Source: Actinacidiphila sp. DG2A-62
GTDB lineage: Bacteria > Actinomycetota > Actinomycetes > Streptomycetales > Streptomycetaceae
Direction: 5' to 3'
NCBI RefSeq assembly: GCF_035825295.1
Contig: NZ_JAYMGI010000002.1
Coordinates: 2,396,001-2,460,000 of the forward strand
Length of the DNA stretch: 64,000 bases
Numbering within the stretch: the first letter of the stretch is position 1; each line of letters opens with the position of its first letter. Shown here in pieces: positions 8,932 to 16,803 of the stretch. The position numbers and the translations under genes are program-made. The notes beneath the pieces are model-generated. The model saw only the letters and a list, made by a program, of their open reading frames with translations, did no database searches and was not told where the DNA came from.

Positions 8932-10164
8932 ATGAAGCGCATCCAGTACCACGAGTACGGCGGCCCCGACGTCATGCGGCTGGAGGAGTTCCAGCCGGCT
9001 CGGCCCGGCAAGGGCGACGTCCTGGTCCGGGTCAAAGCGGCGGCCGTCAACCCCATGGACATCGGCATCCGGCGGGGCAGGCTGAAGATGGTCACCGGCC
9101 GCACGTTCCCTCGGGCGCTCGGGCACGACTTCGCGGGCATCGTCGAGGAGGTCGGCGACGGTGTCACCCAGGTCCGCCCCGGTGACGAGGTCATCGGGGC
9201 GGCGGGCCTCAAGGCGGCCGGGGCGTTCGCCGAGATGGTTCTCGTCGAGGAGAAGTCGGTCGTGCGGAAGCCGAAGAACCTGTCATGGGACGAGGCCGCC
9301 GCACTCCCGACGCCCGCCATCACCGCGTATCTGGCGCTGACCAAGAAAGGCCGGCTGAAGGCCGGGCAGTCCGTCTTCGTCGCCGGCGCGCTGGGCGCGG
9401 TCGGCCGGTCGGCCGTCCAACTCGCCATGATGATGGGCGCCTCGGTCGGCGGCAGCTGCCGTGCCACCGCCGTTCAGGAGGCTCACGACCTCGGGCTCTC
9501 CCCGATCGTCGAGTTCGACTTCGACGCGAGCCGCTACGCCCGGCGGTTCGACGTCATCCTCGACACCTCCGGCCAGTTGCCGCTCACCTCGGCCAAGACG
9601 ATGGTGAAGCGCGGCGGCCACATCGTCGACATCCAGCCCGCGCCGGCGAAATTCGTGCGCGCCGCCCTGCCGGGGCCCTACGAGGTGCTGGTCGCCAACC
9701 CGGACCGGGCCGACGTCGAGCAGATGGTGCGGGCCGCCGAACAGGGAGTCCTTCGGATTCCCATCGCCTGCGTGGTGCCGCTCGACAGCGCGATCCCGGC
9801 CCTGGCGGAGTTCGAGCGCCGCACCGGCCCCAAAGGCGGCAAACTCATCATCACCCCCGAGCCGGCCCGGAGCGTCGGCCTCCGATCCGCAGCGCGATCC
9901 GATCCCCCGATTGCTCCGCGCGCGCCAGAGCAGCGTCCGCGCTTCCCGGGTGTCGAGCGCGGCCAGACCGACCGCGGCCCAGTCCCGCAACGAAGCGTCG
10001 CCACTGTCCAACTGCGCCGCCAGCAGCGGGAGCGCGCGCGGACGCCGCCGCCGACGCCGGGGGGCCTTGACGCGGCCTCGGGGGCTCACGCCAGTTCTTC
10101 GGCGAGGCCGACCACGATGCCCTCGGGGCCGCGGACGTACGCGAGCAGGAAGATGTCCTCGTAG
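8932..10164 (+). CDS. NADP-dependent quinone-type oxidoreductase (MDR/zinc-free ADH) with readthrough C-terminal extension
   Basis: 410 residues. Residues 1-310 are a complete medium-chain dehydrogenase/reductase of the quinone oxidoreductase kind: KRIQYHEYGGPDVMRLEE, VKAAAVNPMDIGIRRG, HDFAGIVEEVGDGVTQVRPG, and the Rossmann motif SVFVAGALGAVGRSAVQLA. The family normally ends near GGKLIITPEP (about 9870). Here the frame stays open for another ~98 Arg/Pro-rich residues antisense to a HEAT-repeat remnant and the VOC gene, so the natural stop appears to have been lost by rearrangement. It is probably induced when the upstream TetR leaves its two operators. Confidence 0.85.
   Translation: MKRIQYHEYGGPDVMRLEEFQPARPGKGDVLVRVKAAAVNPMDIGIRRGRLKMVTGRTFPRALGHDFAGIVEEVGDGVTQVRPGDEVIGAAGLKAAGAFAEMVLVEEKSVVRKPKNLSWDEAAALPTPAITAYLALTKKGRLKAGQSVFVAGALGAVGRSAVQLAMMMGASVGGSCRATAVQEAHDLGLSPIVEFDFDASRYARRFDVILDTSGQLPLTSAKTMVKRGGHIVDIQPAPAKFVRAALPGPYEVLVANPDRADVEQMVRAAEQGVLRIPIACVVPLDSAIPALAEFERRTGPKGGKLIITPEPARSVGLRSAARSDPPIAPRAPEQRPRFPGVERGQTDRGPVPQRSVATVQLRRQQRERARTPPPTPGGLDAASGAHASSSARPTTMPSGPRTYASRKMSS
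9885..10050 (-). pseudogene. Remnant of a HEAT-repeat protein gene
   Basis: The minus strand reads LPLLAAQLDSGDASLRDWAA followed by VGLAALDTREARTLLWRA, the helix pair pattern of HEAT repeats. There is no start, and the remnant fuses at its downstream end to the antisense of the oxidoreductase gene. The fragment explains why the oxidoreductase frame runs on. Boundaries are approximate. Confidence 0.45.
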
Positions 10165-10529
10165 CGCACGATCTCGCCGACGAGCTCCGCGCCCTGGTTC
10201 GCGCGCAACCGGGCGACGGTGTCCTCGATGTCGTCGACGGCGAACATCATGCGGCGGATGCCCAGGGTGTTCGCCGGCGCGTCCCGCGGCTCGGCGCGGA
10301 CCGCCCGCGGGCGGTGGAACCGGGCCAGCTCCACCCGCCCGGGCCCGCCGGGGACCCGCAGCATCGCCACGTCCTGCCGCACGTCCCGCAGCCCGATGAC
10401 CCGCTCGGCCCCGGTCCACTCCAGCGGCCCCCGGTTCTCCAACTCCAGCCCGATCTCCACGAAGAACGCGATGACCGCGTCGAGGTCCTCCACGACGACG
10501 AGGACGTTGTCCATCCGCTTGACCGCCAC
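10086..10529 (-). CDS. VOC (glyoxalase/bleomycin resistance) superfamily protein
   Basis: 147 residues built of two beta-alpha-beta-beta-beta modules. The first is MDNVLVVVEDLDAVIAFFVE then GLELENRG. The second is RRMMFAVDDIEDTVARLRAN, then an Ile-Val-Arg-Tyr-Glu strand, and FLLAYVRGPEGIVVGLAEEL. The GTG at 10529 has GGAGG 7 bp upstream; the ATG at 10514 is the alternative. Related Streptomyces proteins are annotated only as VOC family; substrate unknown. It is the last gene before the prophage. Confidence 0.82.
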   Translation of the reverse strand: MAVKRMDNVLVVVEDLDAVIAFFVEIGLELENRGPLEWTGAERVIGLRDVRQDVAMLRVPGGPGRVELARFHRPRAVRAEPRDAPANTLGIRRMMFAVDDIEDTVARLRANQGAELVGEIVRYEDIFLLAYVRGPEGIVVGLAEELA

Positions 10530-10998
10530 CGCGGGCCTCCGAATCCGTACCGCGCCACGACCACCCGACGCCGCGCCCGCCAACCCCCGTCTGCGCTGCG
10601 GCTCCTGACGGCGCCGCACCGCACCCGACACCGGCTGCCCGCCGCGCAGGGCGAGACTACCGCGAAGATCCCCCTCCCGTTCGCCGCAGTCCTCCTCGGC
10701 CTCGGCTCCTCGTCCCCGCGCCGGCGATGCCGCAGCCGGCGCGGCGGGGGCGGGCGGGCACTCGGTCGGTGGTACGGGGGGCTGCCCCTGCGCCGGGGCG
10801 TCGGCGGACGGGTGTGGGGCCGGGCCGGGGCTGCTGGCGTCGGGGTGGCGTGATCGTTCGGGAGGCGGGCGGGGGGGTCGCGTCGGCGGCCCAGGGGTCG
10901 GAGGGGTCCGAACAGACGTTCCCGGGGGGCCGGGGAATACGAACGGCCAGGCCGAGGGAAGTGCTCCGGCCCGGCCTGCGGATGGTCCGGCTGCCTGC
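10530..10998. other. Intergenic region before attL, no gene seen
   Basis: About 470 bp between the VOC gene and the prophage boundary. It is GC-rich, with long frames open only because of composition; none has a ribosome site with a plausible protein. No tRNA body is present: only the 3' fragment duplicated at attL follows. Confidence 0.5.
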
Positions 10999-11049
10999 GG
11001 GGTGGGCGTGGACGGTTTCGAACCGCCGACATCCGCCTTGTAAGGGCGG
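10999..11049. other. attL: 51-bp repeat, displaced 3' end of tRNA-Val
   Basis: Identical to 63598-63648. It contains the anticodon loop, variable and T-arm sequence of the tRNA-Val 3' half (minus-strand orientation) but no 5' half, so this is the bacterial 3' end displaced by integration. The sequence diverges right after the shared TAAGGGCGG. Confidence 0.93.
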
Positions 11050-11102
11050 AAGATTCCCTGCCCTGGCGACGCCGAGCCTAGCCGAGCGTAACCGAGTGCA
11101 GG

Positions 11103-12485
11103 TCAGAGGGCGGACGCCGCATCACCATCGGAAGTTCCGAGACTAGCCGAGTCCCGCCGAGGGGGGCGTGTGGATTCATCGTGGACTCCGTGGACTACAC
11201 GCAGCCTGCGCACGCCAGCCAGCGCGTCCCTGGCGGCCGCCAGGGACGCGTCCGAGGTGTGCGTGTAGTTCCAGGTGACCCGGCTCCCCCGCTCCTGCCC
11301 GAGGAACGCCTGCACGTCCACCTCCGGGACGCCGGCCTCGTGCAGCCGCGACGCGACGGCATGCCGGTAGTCATGCACCCGCGGCCACCATTCGGTCCTG
11401 CCGGTCTCCGGATTTTTGATCTTGCGTGCGATACCGGCAGCCTGGATCGCCGGGATCCAGACCCTCCGGAAGTTGTTCCTGCTCAGCACGCTGTCGAGAG
11501 TCGCGACCGTACCGTCCTTCTGGCGCCGCTGCTCACCAGCCAGCGGGCCGCGGAAGAGCAGCTCCTCCGGGTGCATTCCGTCCTCGATCGCCGACCGGGT
11601 GGTGGCCGGCGCGAGGCGCTCGATCATGATGTCGTACGCCTCCAGCGCCTTCGGCGTCAGCGGGACGGACCGGAGCGCGGCTGCGGACTTCGGGATGATC
11701 TGCCGTCGGAGCACCCCGTCGTCGTCGATGACCACCTCCCTCACATAGGCGAGCGCAGCGTCCCGGTCCACGTTGCAGCGGCGCATCGCGGTGTACTCGC
11801 CCCACCGCATTCCGGTCTCCTGCGCCCAGTCGACCAGGGGCCGGTACCAGCTTGGGAGCGCCTCGCGGACGAGGGCGTACTGCTTCTCGGTGGGCGGTCG
11901 CAGGTCGTCGGGGTGCTTGGGGACGGCGATCGCGGTGACGCGGACCTCGGCGGCCGGGTTGAAGGGGATGCGGCGGTTGTCGCGGACGGCGTCGGCCAGC
12001 ATCGCGCGCAACAGTTCCAGAACCTTGCGCTGGGACTCGTGCCCCTTCACATCCTGGGTGAGCCAGGACTGGATCGCCATGTGCTCCAGGGCGTTGAGCG
12101 GGACGTCGCGCCACTTGGGAGCGATGTGCGCGTTCCAGTTGGACTCCTTGCGGTTGCGCGTGCGGATGCGGCCGCCCTGGGATGGCCACCACAGGTCCCA
12201 CCAGGCGCCGAGGGTGATCTCGCCGCGCTTGGGGTCGTGGTAGGTCCGTGACCGTACGGCGGTTCGCACGGAGTCCAGGAAGGCGATCGCTTCGCCGCGG
12301 GTGCGGAAGTTCTTCGCGCGCTGCTTGCCGGCGGGGTCGCGGTAGCGGGCCTGCCAGCTGCCGGTGCAGTCGCGGCGCGGGCGGCGCTCGCCGTACTGGT
12401 CTGGCGGGTACTCGGTCAGGCACGCCGTGCAGCCGCAGTTCTTCGAGCGGATCTGGCGTGGGTTGTTGGCGGCTCTAGGCGCCAT
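11103..12485 (-). CDS. int: Phage tyrosine integrase
   Basis: About 460 residues. A Cys-containing N-terminus (SKNCGCTACL, about residue 14) and arm-type binding region precede the core-binding domain. The catalytic domain shows Arg in QETGMRWGEYTAMRR, a Lys in IIPKSAAALRSVPL, His-x-x-Arg in RVHDYRHAVASRL and the nucleophile Tyr in SRVTWNYTH. The position before the nucleophile that is normally LGH reads LGQ here. It lies 53 bp from attL and is transcribed toward it, as usual for an integrase beside its attachment site. Start is the ATG at 12485, overlapping the upstream gene by 11 nt, which implies translational coupling. It should integrate and, with Xis, excise the prophage at tRNA-Val. 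Confidence 0.93.
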   Translation of the reverse strand: MAPRAANNPRQIRSKNCGCTACLTEYPPDQYGERRPRRDCTGSWQARYRDPAGKQRAKNFRTRGEAIAFLDSVRTAVRSRTYHDPKRGEITLGAWWDLWWPSQGGRIRTRNRKESNWNAHIAPKWRDVPLNALEHMAIQSWLTQDVKGHESQRKVLELLRAMLADAVRDNRRIPFNPAAEVRVTAIAVPKHPDDLRPPTEKQYALVREALPSWYRPLVDWAQETGMRWGEYTAMRRCNVDRDAALAYVREVVIDDDGVLRRQIIPKSAAALRSVPLTPKALEAYDIMIERLAPATTRSAIEDGMHPEELLFRGPLAGEQRRQKDGTVATLDSVLSRNNFRRVWIPAIQAAGIARKIKNPETGRTEWWPRVHDYRHAVASRLHEAGVPEVDVQAFLGQERGSRVTWNYTHTSDASLAAARDALAGVRRLRVVHGVHDESTRPPRRDSASLGTSDGDAASAL

Positions 12486-12717
12486 AGCGGGTCTCCTCTG
12501 CGGTCCTCTGCGCGGGGATGAGCCCTTTGAGGGTGAGGGGCTCTCCGCACCAGCAGAGTGGGGTCCCGTTGAGCGTGGGCAGGTGGAGTTCGGCCACAAC
12601 TGCTGCGACTGCACGGAGAGTTAGGGCGGGGTGGAGACCGGCCGGGATGGTGATGGTGCCGGTGTCGGGGTCGTATACGCGTGTGACGCGAGTAGACGAT
12701 TGGACGCGCATGCACAT
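12475..12717 (-). CDS. Small protein coupled to the integrase gene
   Basis: 80 residues: MCMRVQSSTRVTRVYDPDTG, then IPAGLHPALTLRAVAAVVAE and a C-terminal LCWCGEPLTLKGLIP. The middle may form a helix of a small DNA-binding protein and the CWCG pair could be redox-active or bind metal. Its stop lies inside the integrase start region (11-nt overlap), so it is likely translated with int. Not an identifiable excisionase; function unknown. Confidence 0.65.
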   Translation of the reverse strand: MCMRVQSSTRVTRVYDPDTGTITIPAGLHPALTLRAVAAVVAELHLPTLNGTPLCWCGEPLTLKGLIPAQRTAEETRYGA

Positions 12718-12814
12718 AGGCACCCCCGTGGGCAGGCCGAACCTGACGGTTTTCGGGCTGCGGGGGAGAACGCGGCCAGGTGTTTGACCGTACCCCTGAT
12801 CGGTGGAATGTGCA

Positions 12815-12827
12815 GCAACAATGTTGC
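12815..12827. promoter_or_regulatory. Short palindrome upstream of the int operon
   Basis: GCAACAATGTTGC, 5-bp arms around three bases, about 100 bp before the start of the int-linked gene. It is the only AT-richer symmetric spot in the gap between the XRE gene and the int operon. Role as operator or promoter is a guess. Confidence 0.25.
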
Positions 12828-12901
12828 CCTCGGCTAAGGTTTTCTCACCGAGGGTCACGAGCCCTTCGGTGTACGACTCGCGAGGGTCGTCCAGGGTTGT
12901 A

Positions 12902-13270
12902 CTACTGGCCGGTGCGGTTCCGCTCAGCAACGGCGCGGGCTTGAACTTCCAGCATCTGCTGCTGCTCTGCGGTGAGTTCGCGGAAGTAGGTGAGGAGCCT
13001 TGCTTCGGCGTCCTCGTCGAGGCTCCCGGGCGCCTGCCGGCCGACGGCGGCGAAGATGCGCGCTTCGGTGAACTTCGGGTAGGCGGCGGCCAGCTTGCGT
13101 AGGGCGTCGGCTCGGGGGCCTCGCTGTCCTCCACGCTCGCCGGAGGTCCACTTGTACACGGTGCTGGTGTGGACGCCGATGGCGCGGGAGATCTCGGACT
13201 CGTTGACGCCGTACTCCTTCATGAGGGCGGCCATCAACTGCACGAAGGTCTCGTCACGCTCATTGGTCAC
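12902..13270 (-). CDS. XRE-family repressor, candidate prophage immunity repressor
   Basis: 122 residues. The HTH is GVNESEISRAIGVHTSTVYK then WTSGERGGQRGP (about residues 20-50). A helical C-terminus follows (LLTYFRELTAEQQQMLEVQA). Start taken as GTG 13270; a TTG at 13306 in the same frame is possible and would lie inside the operator. It is divergent from the early genes and flanked by AGTAGAAG-type repeats, the classic position of a lysogeny repressor. It controls, by inference, the promoters near 13451 and 13806. Confidence 0.8.
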   Translation of the reverse strand: MTNERDETFVQLMAALMKEYGVNESEISRAIGVHTSTVYKWTSGERGGQRGPRADALRKLAAAYPKFTEARIFAAVGRQAPGSLDEDAEARLLTYFRELTAEQQQMLEVQARAVAERNRTGQ

Positions 13271-13290
13271 AGGGCAAGGGTGCCCGGCGT

Positions 13291-13319
13291 CTTCTACTTT
13301 ACGCAAGGAAAAGTAGAAG
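13291..13319. promoter_or_regulatory. Operator-like inverted repeat beside the repressor gene
   Basis: Perfect 10-bp arms CTTCTACTTT / AAAGTAGAAG with a 9-nt centre, immediately upstream of the repressor start. The arm core AGTAGAA is repeated in the early promoters at 13461 and 13806, pointing to one regulator for all three. Confidence 0.7.
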
Positions 13320-13450
13320 CGTGGCGCGATCTGTGTTCACGCTGCTACGCGGTGGCGTGCGCCCGCGTGCTCTCCCCGCAGCGATACGAGTGCTTGTTCG
13401 AATTCGACGCTAGCCGCTACGTCTCCACTCGGCAAGTCTCGGAGAGTCCG

Positions 13451-13480
13451 TTGACAGAAGTTCGACTTAGACAGTAGAAG
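13451..13480 (+). promoter_or_regulatory. Early rightward promoter with repressor box
   Basis: TTGACA at 13451 is a consensus -35; TAGAAG at 13475, 18 bp on, could serve as -10. The overlapping box TTCGACTTAGACAGTAGAAG (13461-13480) matches 18 of 20 bases of the box at 13806 and shares AGTAGAAG with the repressor-gene palindrome. The first rightward gene starts at 13528. Confidence 0.6.
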
Positions 13481-13527
13481 TGTCGAAGACGGCCGGAGCC
13501 ACTGGCCGAGAACCACACGGGGCCCAC

Positions 13528-13854
13528 ATGACCCACCTGTTCCGCAAGGGCGACGGCCAGCCGATCCGCGACGCAATGACCGCGGCCGGCCTGTCCGGAC
13601 CCCAACTCGCCGAGGCCACCAAGGAGGTCGACCCCGACGGCAAGGGCATCAGCCCGGCAGCCGTCGGCGCGATCACCGGACGGGGCAGCAGCGCGCAGGA
13701 CAGGTGCAGGCTCCGGAGTGCATGGCTGATCGCCGACGCGCTCGACGCGGCAGGCGCGGATGCCCCCCTCCAGCGTCTTTTCAGCCGCTTTCCCATGCCC
13801 AAAGATTCGACTTCGACAGTAGAAAGGTCAAGGTCTGATGCCCACGAAGGCTGA
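13528..13854 (+). CDS. HTH protein, candidate Cro-like early regulator
   Basis: 108 residues. MTHLFRKGDGQPIRDAMTAA followed by GLSGPQLAEATKEV and ISPAAVGAITGRG resembles an XRE-type fold with a variant recognition helix; the rest is helical. First gene of the rightward transcript opposite the XRE repressor, the position of Cro in lambdoid immunity regions. Its 3' end overlaps the next gene by 17 nt and contains the second repressor box. Confidence 0.6.
   Translation: MTHLFRKGDGQPIRDAMTAAGLSGPQLAEATKEVDPDGKGISPAAVGAITGRGSSAQDRCRLRSAWLIADALDAAGADAPLQRLFSRFPMPKDSTSTVERSRSDAHEG
13806..13825. promoter_or_regulatory. Second copy of the early repressor box
   Basis: TTCGACTTCGACAGTAGAAA, 18/20 identical to 13461-13480. 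It lies inside the end of the preceding gene, just before the Xis-like ATG at 13838, so the Xis-like gene may have its own regulated promoter. Confidence 0.55.
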
Positions 13855-14092
13855 GCGCGCCGTGCCCCTCCCGGCCGGCCTCGTGCCGCTGCTGAGCCAG
13901 CCCGAGCTGGAGACGTACTACGGCGTGTCCGACTGGACCGTCATCCAGTGGATCAAGGCGGGGATGCCCGTCGAGCCGATGCGACCCGCGCGGCCCGTCG
14001 CTCCGGGCGAGAGGCCGCAGCGCCAGGTGCGGAAGTTCGACCTGGCCAAGGTCCAGGCGTGGCACGCCGAGCAGCTGCCCGCGTCCGCCTGA
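13838..14092 (+). CDS. xis: Excisionase-like winged HTH (MerR/Xis type)
   Basis: 84 residues. LETYYGVSDWTVIQWIKAGM, PVEPMR, then KFDLAKVQAWHAEQL follows the pattern of helix-turn-helix 17 / excisionase proteins (helix, turn, wing, and an aspartate-containing WH segment that directs the last helix). It is the best candidate for the recombination directionality factor of the integrase at 11103. Translation start overlaps the preceding gene. Confidence 0.7.
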   Translation: MPTKAERAVPLPAGLVPLLSQPELETYYGVSDWTVIQWIKAGMPVEPMRPARPVAPGERPQRQVRKFDLAKVQAWHAEQLPASA

Positions 14093-14195
14093 TCCCCCAC
14101 TTCCCCGCGTGGTGCGGGGCCGCTCGGTCCTTCCCAGTCGCGAGCGACCCCCGGCATCACGCCTCGATCAACAACCCGAAGGAGAGGCGAGAGCC

Positions 14196-14549
14196 TTGAA
14201 CACGAATCGTAGCCCGCAGACGGGGCCGGCCACCGCGCTGGCCCAGCTGCTGAGCGAGCACCCGGAGCTGCCCCCGATCCGCTGGAGCCTTTGCCCCGAC
14301 GGATTGCTGATGGGCTCCGCGATGCGCCTGGAGACGGACGCCCGGCCGGTGATGGCGGAGTTCGTGGCGGTGCTGGGCGGCGCGCCGGTGGAGGCGACGT
14401 CCTCGTCGGTGCAGGGCGACCTGATTTTCTCGTCGTGGCTGCACACGACGTGGCGGGATGTGCCGTTGTCGGTGACGCTCGGGTGCGCGGCGGAGTTGGC
14501 GTCGGCTCCGGTGGGTCTGCCGGTGGCGTGGTCGGCGGGTGCGGCGTGA
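14196..14549 (+). CDS. Phage early protein of unknown function
   Basis: 117 residues from a TTG at 14196 with GAAGGAGAGG upstream. It reads SEHPELPPIRWSLCPDGLLM and then an alternating strand pattern (VMAEFVAVLGGAP, LIFSSWLHTTWRDVPLSVTL), suggesting a small alpha/beta fold. First of a tightly overlapping early operon. No family recognised. Confidence 0.6.
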   Translation: MNTNRSPQTGPATALAQLLSEHPELPPIRWSLCPDGLLMGSAMRLETDARPVMAEFVAVLGGAPVEATSSSVQGDLIFSSWLHTTWRDVPLSVTLGCAAELASAPVGLPVAWSAGAA

Positions 14550-15271
14550 GCGCCCCGCTGAGCCCGGAGCGGCTGGCGGAGATCCGTGACCGTCACGCCG
14601 CGGCCGAACTCGGTGCCTTGTACCCGGCCCCGGAGCCGTTCGCTGCGCCGGGCACGATCCGGGCGACGATCGGCGGGGTCCCGCTGACGGTCGCGGTGAT
14701 GGACTTCCGCGGTTGGAAGGCCGAGGAGAACCGGCAGTTCGTTCTCCGTGCTCACGAGGATGTGCGTGAGCTGCTGGCCGAGGTCGAGCGGTTGACCGCG
14801 CAGGTCGACGCGGTGCGGGCGTTCGCCACGAGCCACGAGTACCGGTGGCTGCACGACCTCCTCGACGGTGTCGCCGTGCTGGACGCCCAGGCCGAGGCGG
14901 AGTTCGCCGTCGAGGCCGGGCACGCCCCGGGCCGGGTGCTGCCGTGGCTGGCGGACCTGGACCCGGGTGACGTGCAGGACCTCGCGTCCGCTCTGGCCAC
15001 CGCGACGGTCGGGTGGCAGCGGGAGCCGGAGATCGTGCTGGCTCGGGTGGAGTGGGCTCTTGAGGAGATCCGGGCTCGGGTCGCGGACGGCGGTGAGCCG
15101 CCGGTGGTGGCCTACCGGTCCCCCCAGTCCGGTGCCCTGTACTGCGTCCCCTGCCACGCCGGAGACATCTACACCCCGGTGACGCCCGAGGACCTGCCGG
15201 ACGGTGGCCTGTGCGCCGCCTGCGACGCGGACGTGCTCATCACGCCCGCCGAGGCGGGTGAGTCGCGGTGA
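14546..15271 (+). CDS. Phage early protein with coiled coil and Cys-rich C-terminus
   Basis: 241 residues from a GTG overlapping the previous stop. A helix LRAHEDVRELLAEVERLTAQ likely forms a coiled coil. The C-terminus carries YCVPCHAG and GLCAACDAD, two CxxC pairs that could bind one zinc ion. A structural or adaptor role is possible; family not recognised. Confidence 0.65.
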   Translation: MSAPLSPERLAEIRDRHAAAELGALYPAPEPFAAPGTIRATIGGVPLTVAVMDFRGWKAEENRQFVLRAHEDVRELLAEVERLTAQVDAVRAFATSHEYRWLHDLLDGVAVLDAQAEAEFAVEAGHAPGRVLPWLADLDPGDVQDLASALATATVGWQREPEIVLARVEWALEEIRARVADGGEPPVVAYRSPQSGALYCVPCHAGDIYTPVTPEDLPDGGLCAACDADVLITPAEAGESR

Positions 15272-15319
15272 GCCCGTGGATGCCGGGGCCGCAGGGCCCG
15301 GCGGACGGCGGTGACGGCG

Positions 15320-15577
15320 ATGAGTGACCTCGCCGTGCGCGTCGTACTCGCGCTGCTGCTCGCCACCGCGCTGCTTGGGATGCTCGTGTACCTGGTCGCG
15401 CCGTGGGCCCGCCGCCGCGCCGCCGCCGTCCGGGCCCGCCTGACCGAGCTGCGCGCGACGGAGCCGCAGCGCCCGGACCCGCGCGAGCTGGCCGCGGGCG
15501 CGGCCCGGCTCACCGCCGCCGCGCACGGCCGGCACGCCGCCCGCATCCCCCACCAGCGCACCCACGGTGGTGCGTGA
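15320..15577 (+). CDS. Small single-pass membrane protein
   Basis: 85 residues: MSDLAVRVVLALLLATALLG and MLVYLVAPW form one TM helix, followed by a basic Ala/Arg-rich cytoplasmic tail. Shares a 4-nt ATGA-type overlap with the next gene, so part of the early operon. A 19-codon frame from GTG 15268 links it to the preceding gene and may be only a coupling leader. Confidence 0.55.
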   Translation: MSDLAVRVVLALLLATALLGMLVYLVAPWARRRAAAVRARLTELRATEPQRPDPRELAAGAARLTAAAHGRHAARIPHQRTHGGA

Positions 15578-15810
15578 TGACCACCACCCTCTTCGTCGTC
15601 ACCGTCGCCGAATCGCCGAACGCGGCCGCCGCCTCGCTCGACGCGGCCAAGGCGCACGCCGTGGCGCATGAGACGCGGTACAGCAGCCCGGAGCTGCGAT
15701 GGGACGAGTACCGCCCCGGCGTGTGGCGGCTGATGTCCCGCTACGACGGCTTCCGCCGCTTCTCGTGGTCGCAGGTCGCGGTGCACGCGGTGCCGGAGGT
15801 GACCGCGTGA
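15577..15810 (+). CDS. Small phage protein, unknown
   Basis: 77 residues: MTTTLFVVTVAESPNAAAAS then ELRWDEYRPGVWRLMSRYDG and FSWSQVAVHAVPEV. It looks like a compact alpha/beta protein. Start and stop overlap its neighbours. No function inferred. Confidence 0.55.
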   Translation: MTTTLFVVTVAESPNAAAASLDAAKAHAVAHETRYSSPELRWDEYRPGVWRLMSRYDGFRRFSWSQVAVHAVPEVTA

Positions 15811-15917
15811 TGCACGCCCTCACCACCGTCGCGGTGCTCGCCGCGTACCTCGCCGCCGTCTGCCTCGGCACCGCCCTCACCACCGGCCACCACCTCCCCA
15901 CCAAGGACCACTCATGA
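15810..15917 (+). CDS. 35-residue membrane peptide
   Basis: MHALTTVAVLAAYLAAVCLG then TALTTGHHLPTKDHS: one TM helix and a short polar tail. It bridges the preceding and following genes with overlaps at both ends, which supports that it is translated. GTG 15807 is an alternative start. Confidence 0.5.
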   Translation: MHALTTVAVLAAYLAAVCLGTALTTGHHLPTKDHS

Positions 15918-16411
15918 AGCTCACCCTGTTCCGGCGGCGCCGGATCGACCCTGCGGAGCTGCCGCCCGTGTCCGAGGCGTCCGTGCCCGGGCCGATGCAC
16001 TCCGGGCTGGTGGCCGACGTGCCGGCCGCCCGCCTGACGCCCGGGCCCGTGCGCGCCGCCGACCTGCCGGCTGCCGCGCACCTGGCCGGTGCCGAGGGGC
16101 TGGCCACGGCGATGGCGGACGCGGCCGCGACCGCGCCGCTCACCCGGCCCGTGGCCAAGCCGGGCCCGCCGCCGGTGACGCGGTCGACGTTCCGCGTCAC
16201 GTTCGACGGGCGCGTCCCGGACCTGACCGCCCACCAGATCACTCGCGTGGAGCTGGAGACGGCCGTCGAGCGGCACGTCAGGCCGTACTTCACGGGGCTG
16301 GTGGAGGTCGTGATCGACCAGCAGATGCCGTTCGTCCTGCTCCGCGCGGGAGACCGGACCGTGTGCCGAGGCACGTTCGTGGTGCTGCCGACGGGCGGTG
16401 GTCTCCGGTGA
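15914..16411 (+). CDS. Phage protein, unknown
   Basis: 165 residues. The N-terminal half is Pro/Ala-rich and probably disordered. The C-terminal half (TRSTFRVTFDGRVPDLTAHQ onward to FVLLRAGDRTVCRGTFVVLP) alternates strands and a helix, suggesting a small folded domain. Within the overlapping early operon. Confidence 0.6.
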   Translation: MKLTLFRRRRIDPAELPPVSEASVPGPMHSGLVADVPAARLTPGPVRAADLPAAAHLAGAEGLATAMADAAATAPLTRPVAKPGPPPVTRSTFRVTFDGRVPDLTAHQITRVELETAVERHVRPYFTGLVEVVIDQQMPFVLLRAGDRTVCRGTFVVLPTGGGLR

Positions 16412-16803
16412 AGAACCTCACCATCGGCATCACGCCGGCCGCCGTCGGCCGCCCGGCCCGGCTGCGCGCGGACCAGATCCGCCGCGACACCCTCACGATG
16501 CTCGCCGCGGCCCTCGCCGAGGACGCGGACAACTCGCTGCGCAACGCGCTCGACGAGCTGATCGACGCGGCCAAGCAGGACGCGCCCGCCGAGGACATCA
16601 GCCTGTTGGTGCAGGACATCGAGGACCTGGCCGACATGGGCCAGGCCGCGATGAACCTGACGGCGGCCGAGGTCGGGCAGTTGGCGGCGGAGGCGTGGCA
16701 GGCGCTGCCTGTCGCGCCCGCGGACTCGCCGACGGCGCCGCAGCCGCGGCCGGACTGGGTCCGGTTCACCGAGCCGACGCAGCAGAGTCGGAGGGCGTCA
16801 TGA
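16408..16803 (+). CDS. Helical phage protein, unknown
   Basis: 131 residues from GTG 16408. It is almost all helix (TLTMLAAALAEDADNSLRNA, ISLLVQDIEDLADMGQAAMN), acidic, with a Pro-rich end. Start overlaps the previous stop by 4 nt. Not recognised. Confidence 0.6.
   Translation: MKNLTIGITPAAVGRPARLRADQIRRDTLTMLAAALAEDADNSLRNALDELIDAAKQDAPAEDISLLVQDIEDLADMGQAAMNLTAAEVGQLAAEAWQALPVAPADSPTAPQPRPDWVRFTEPTQQSRRAS

Noticed and set aside
10999..11049. A tRNA gene at the left repeat
   Set aside because: Only the 3' half is present; the sequence diverges before the D-arm and acceptor 5' strand, so no tRNA can fold.
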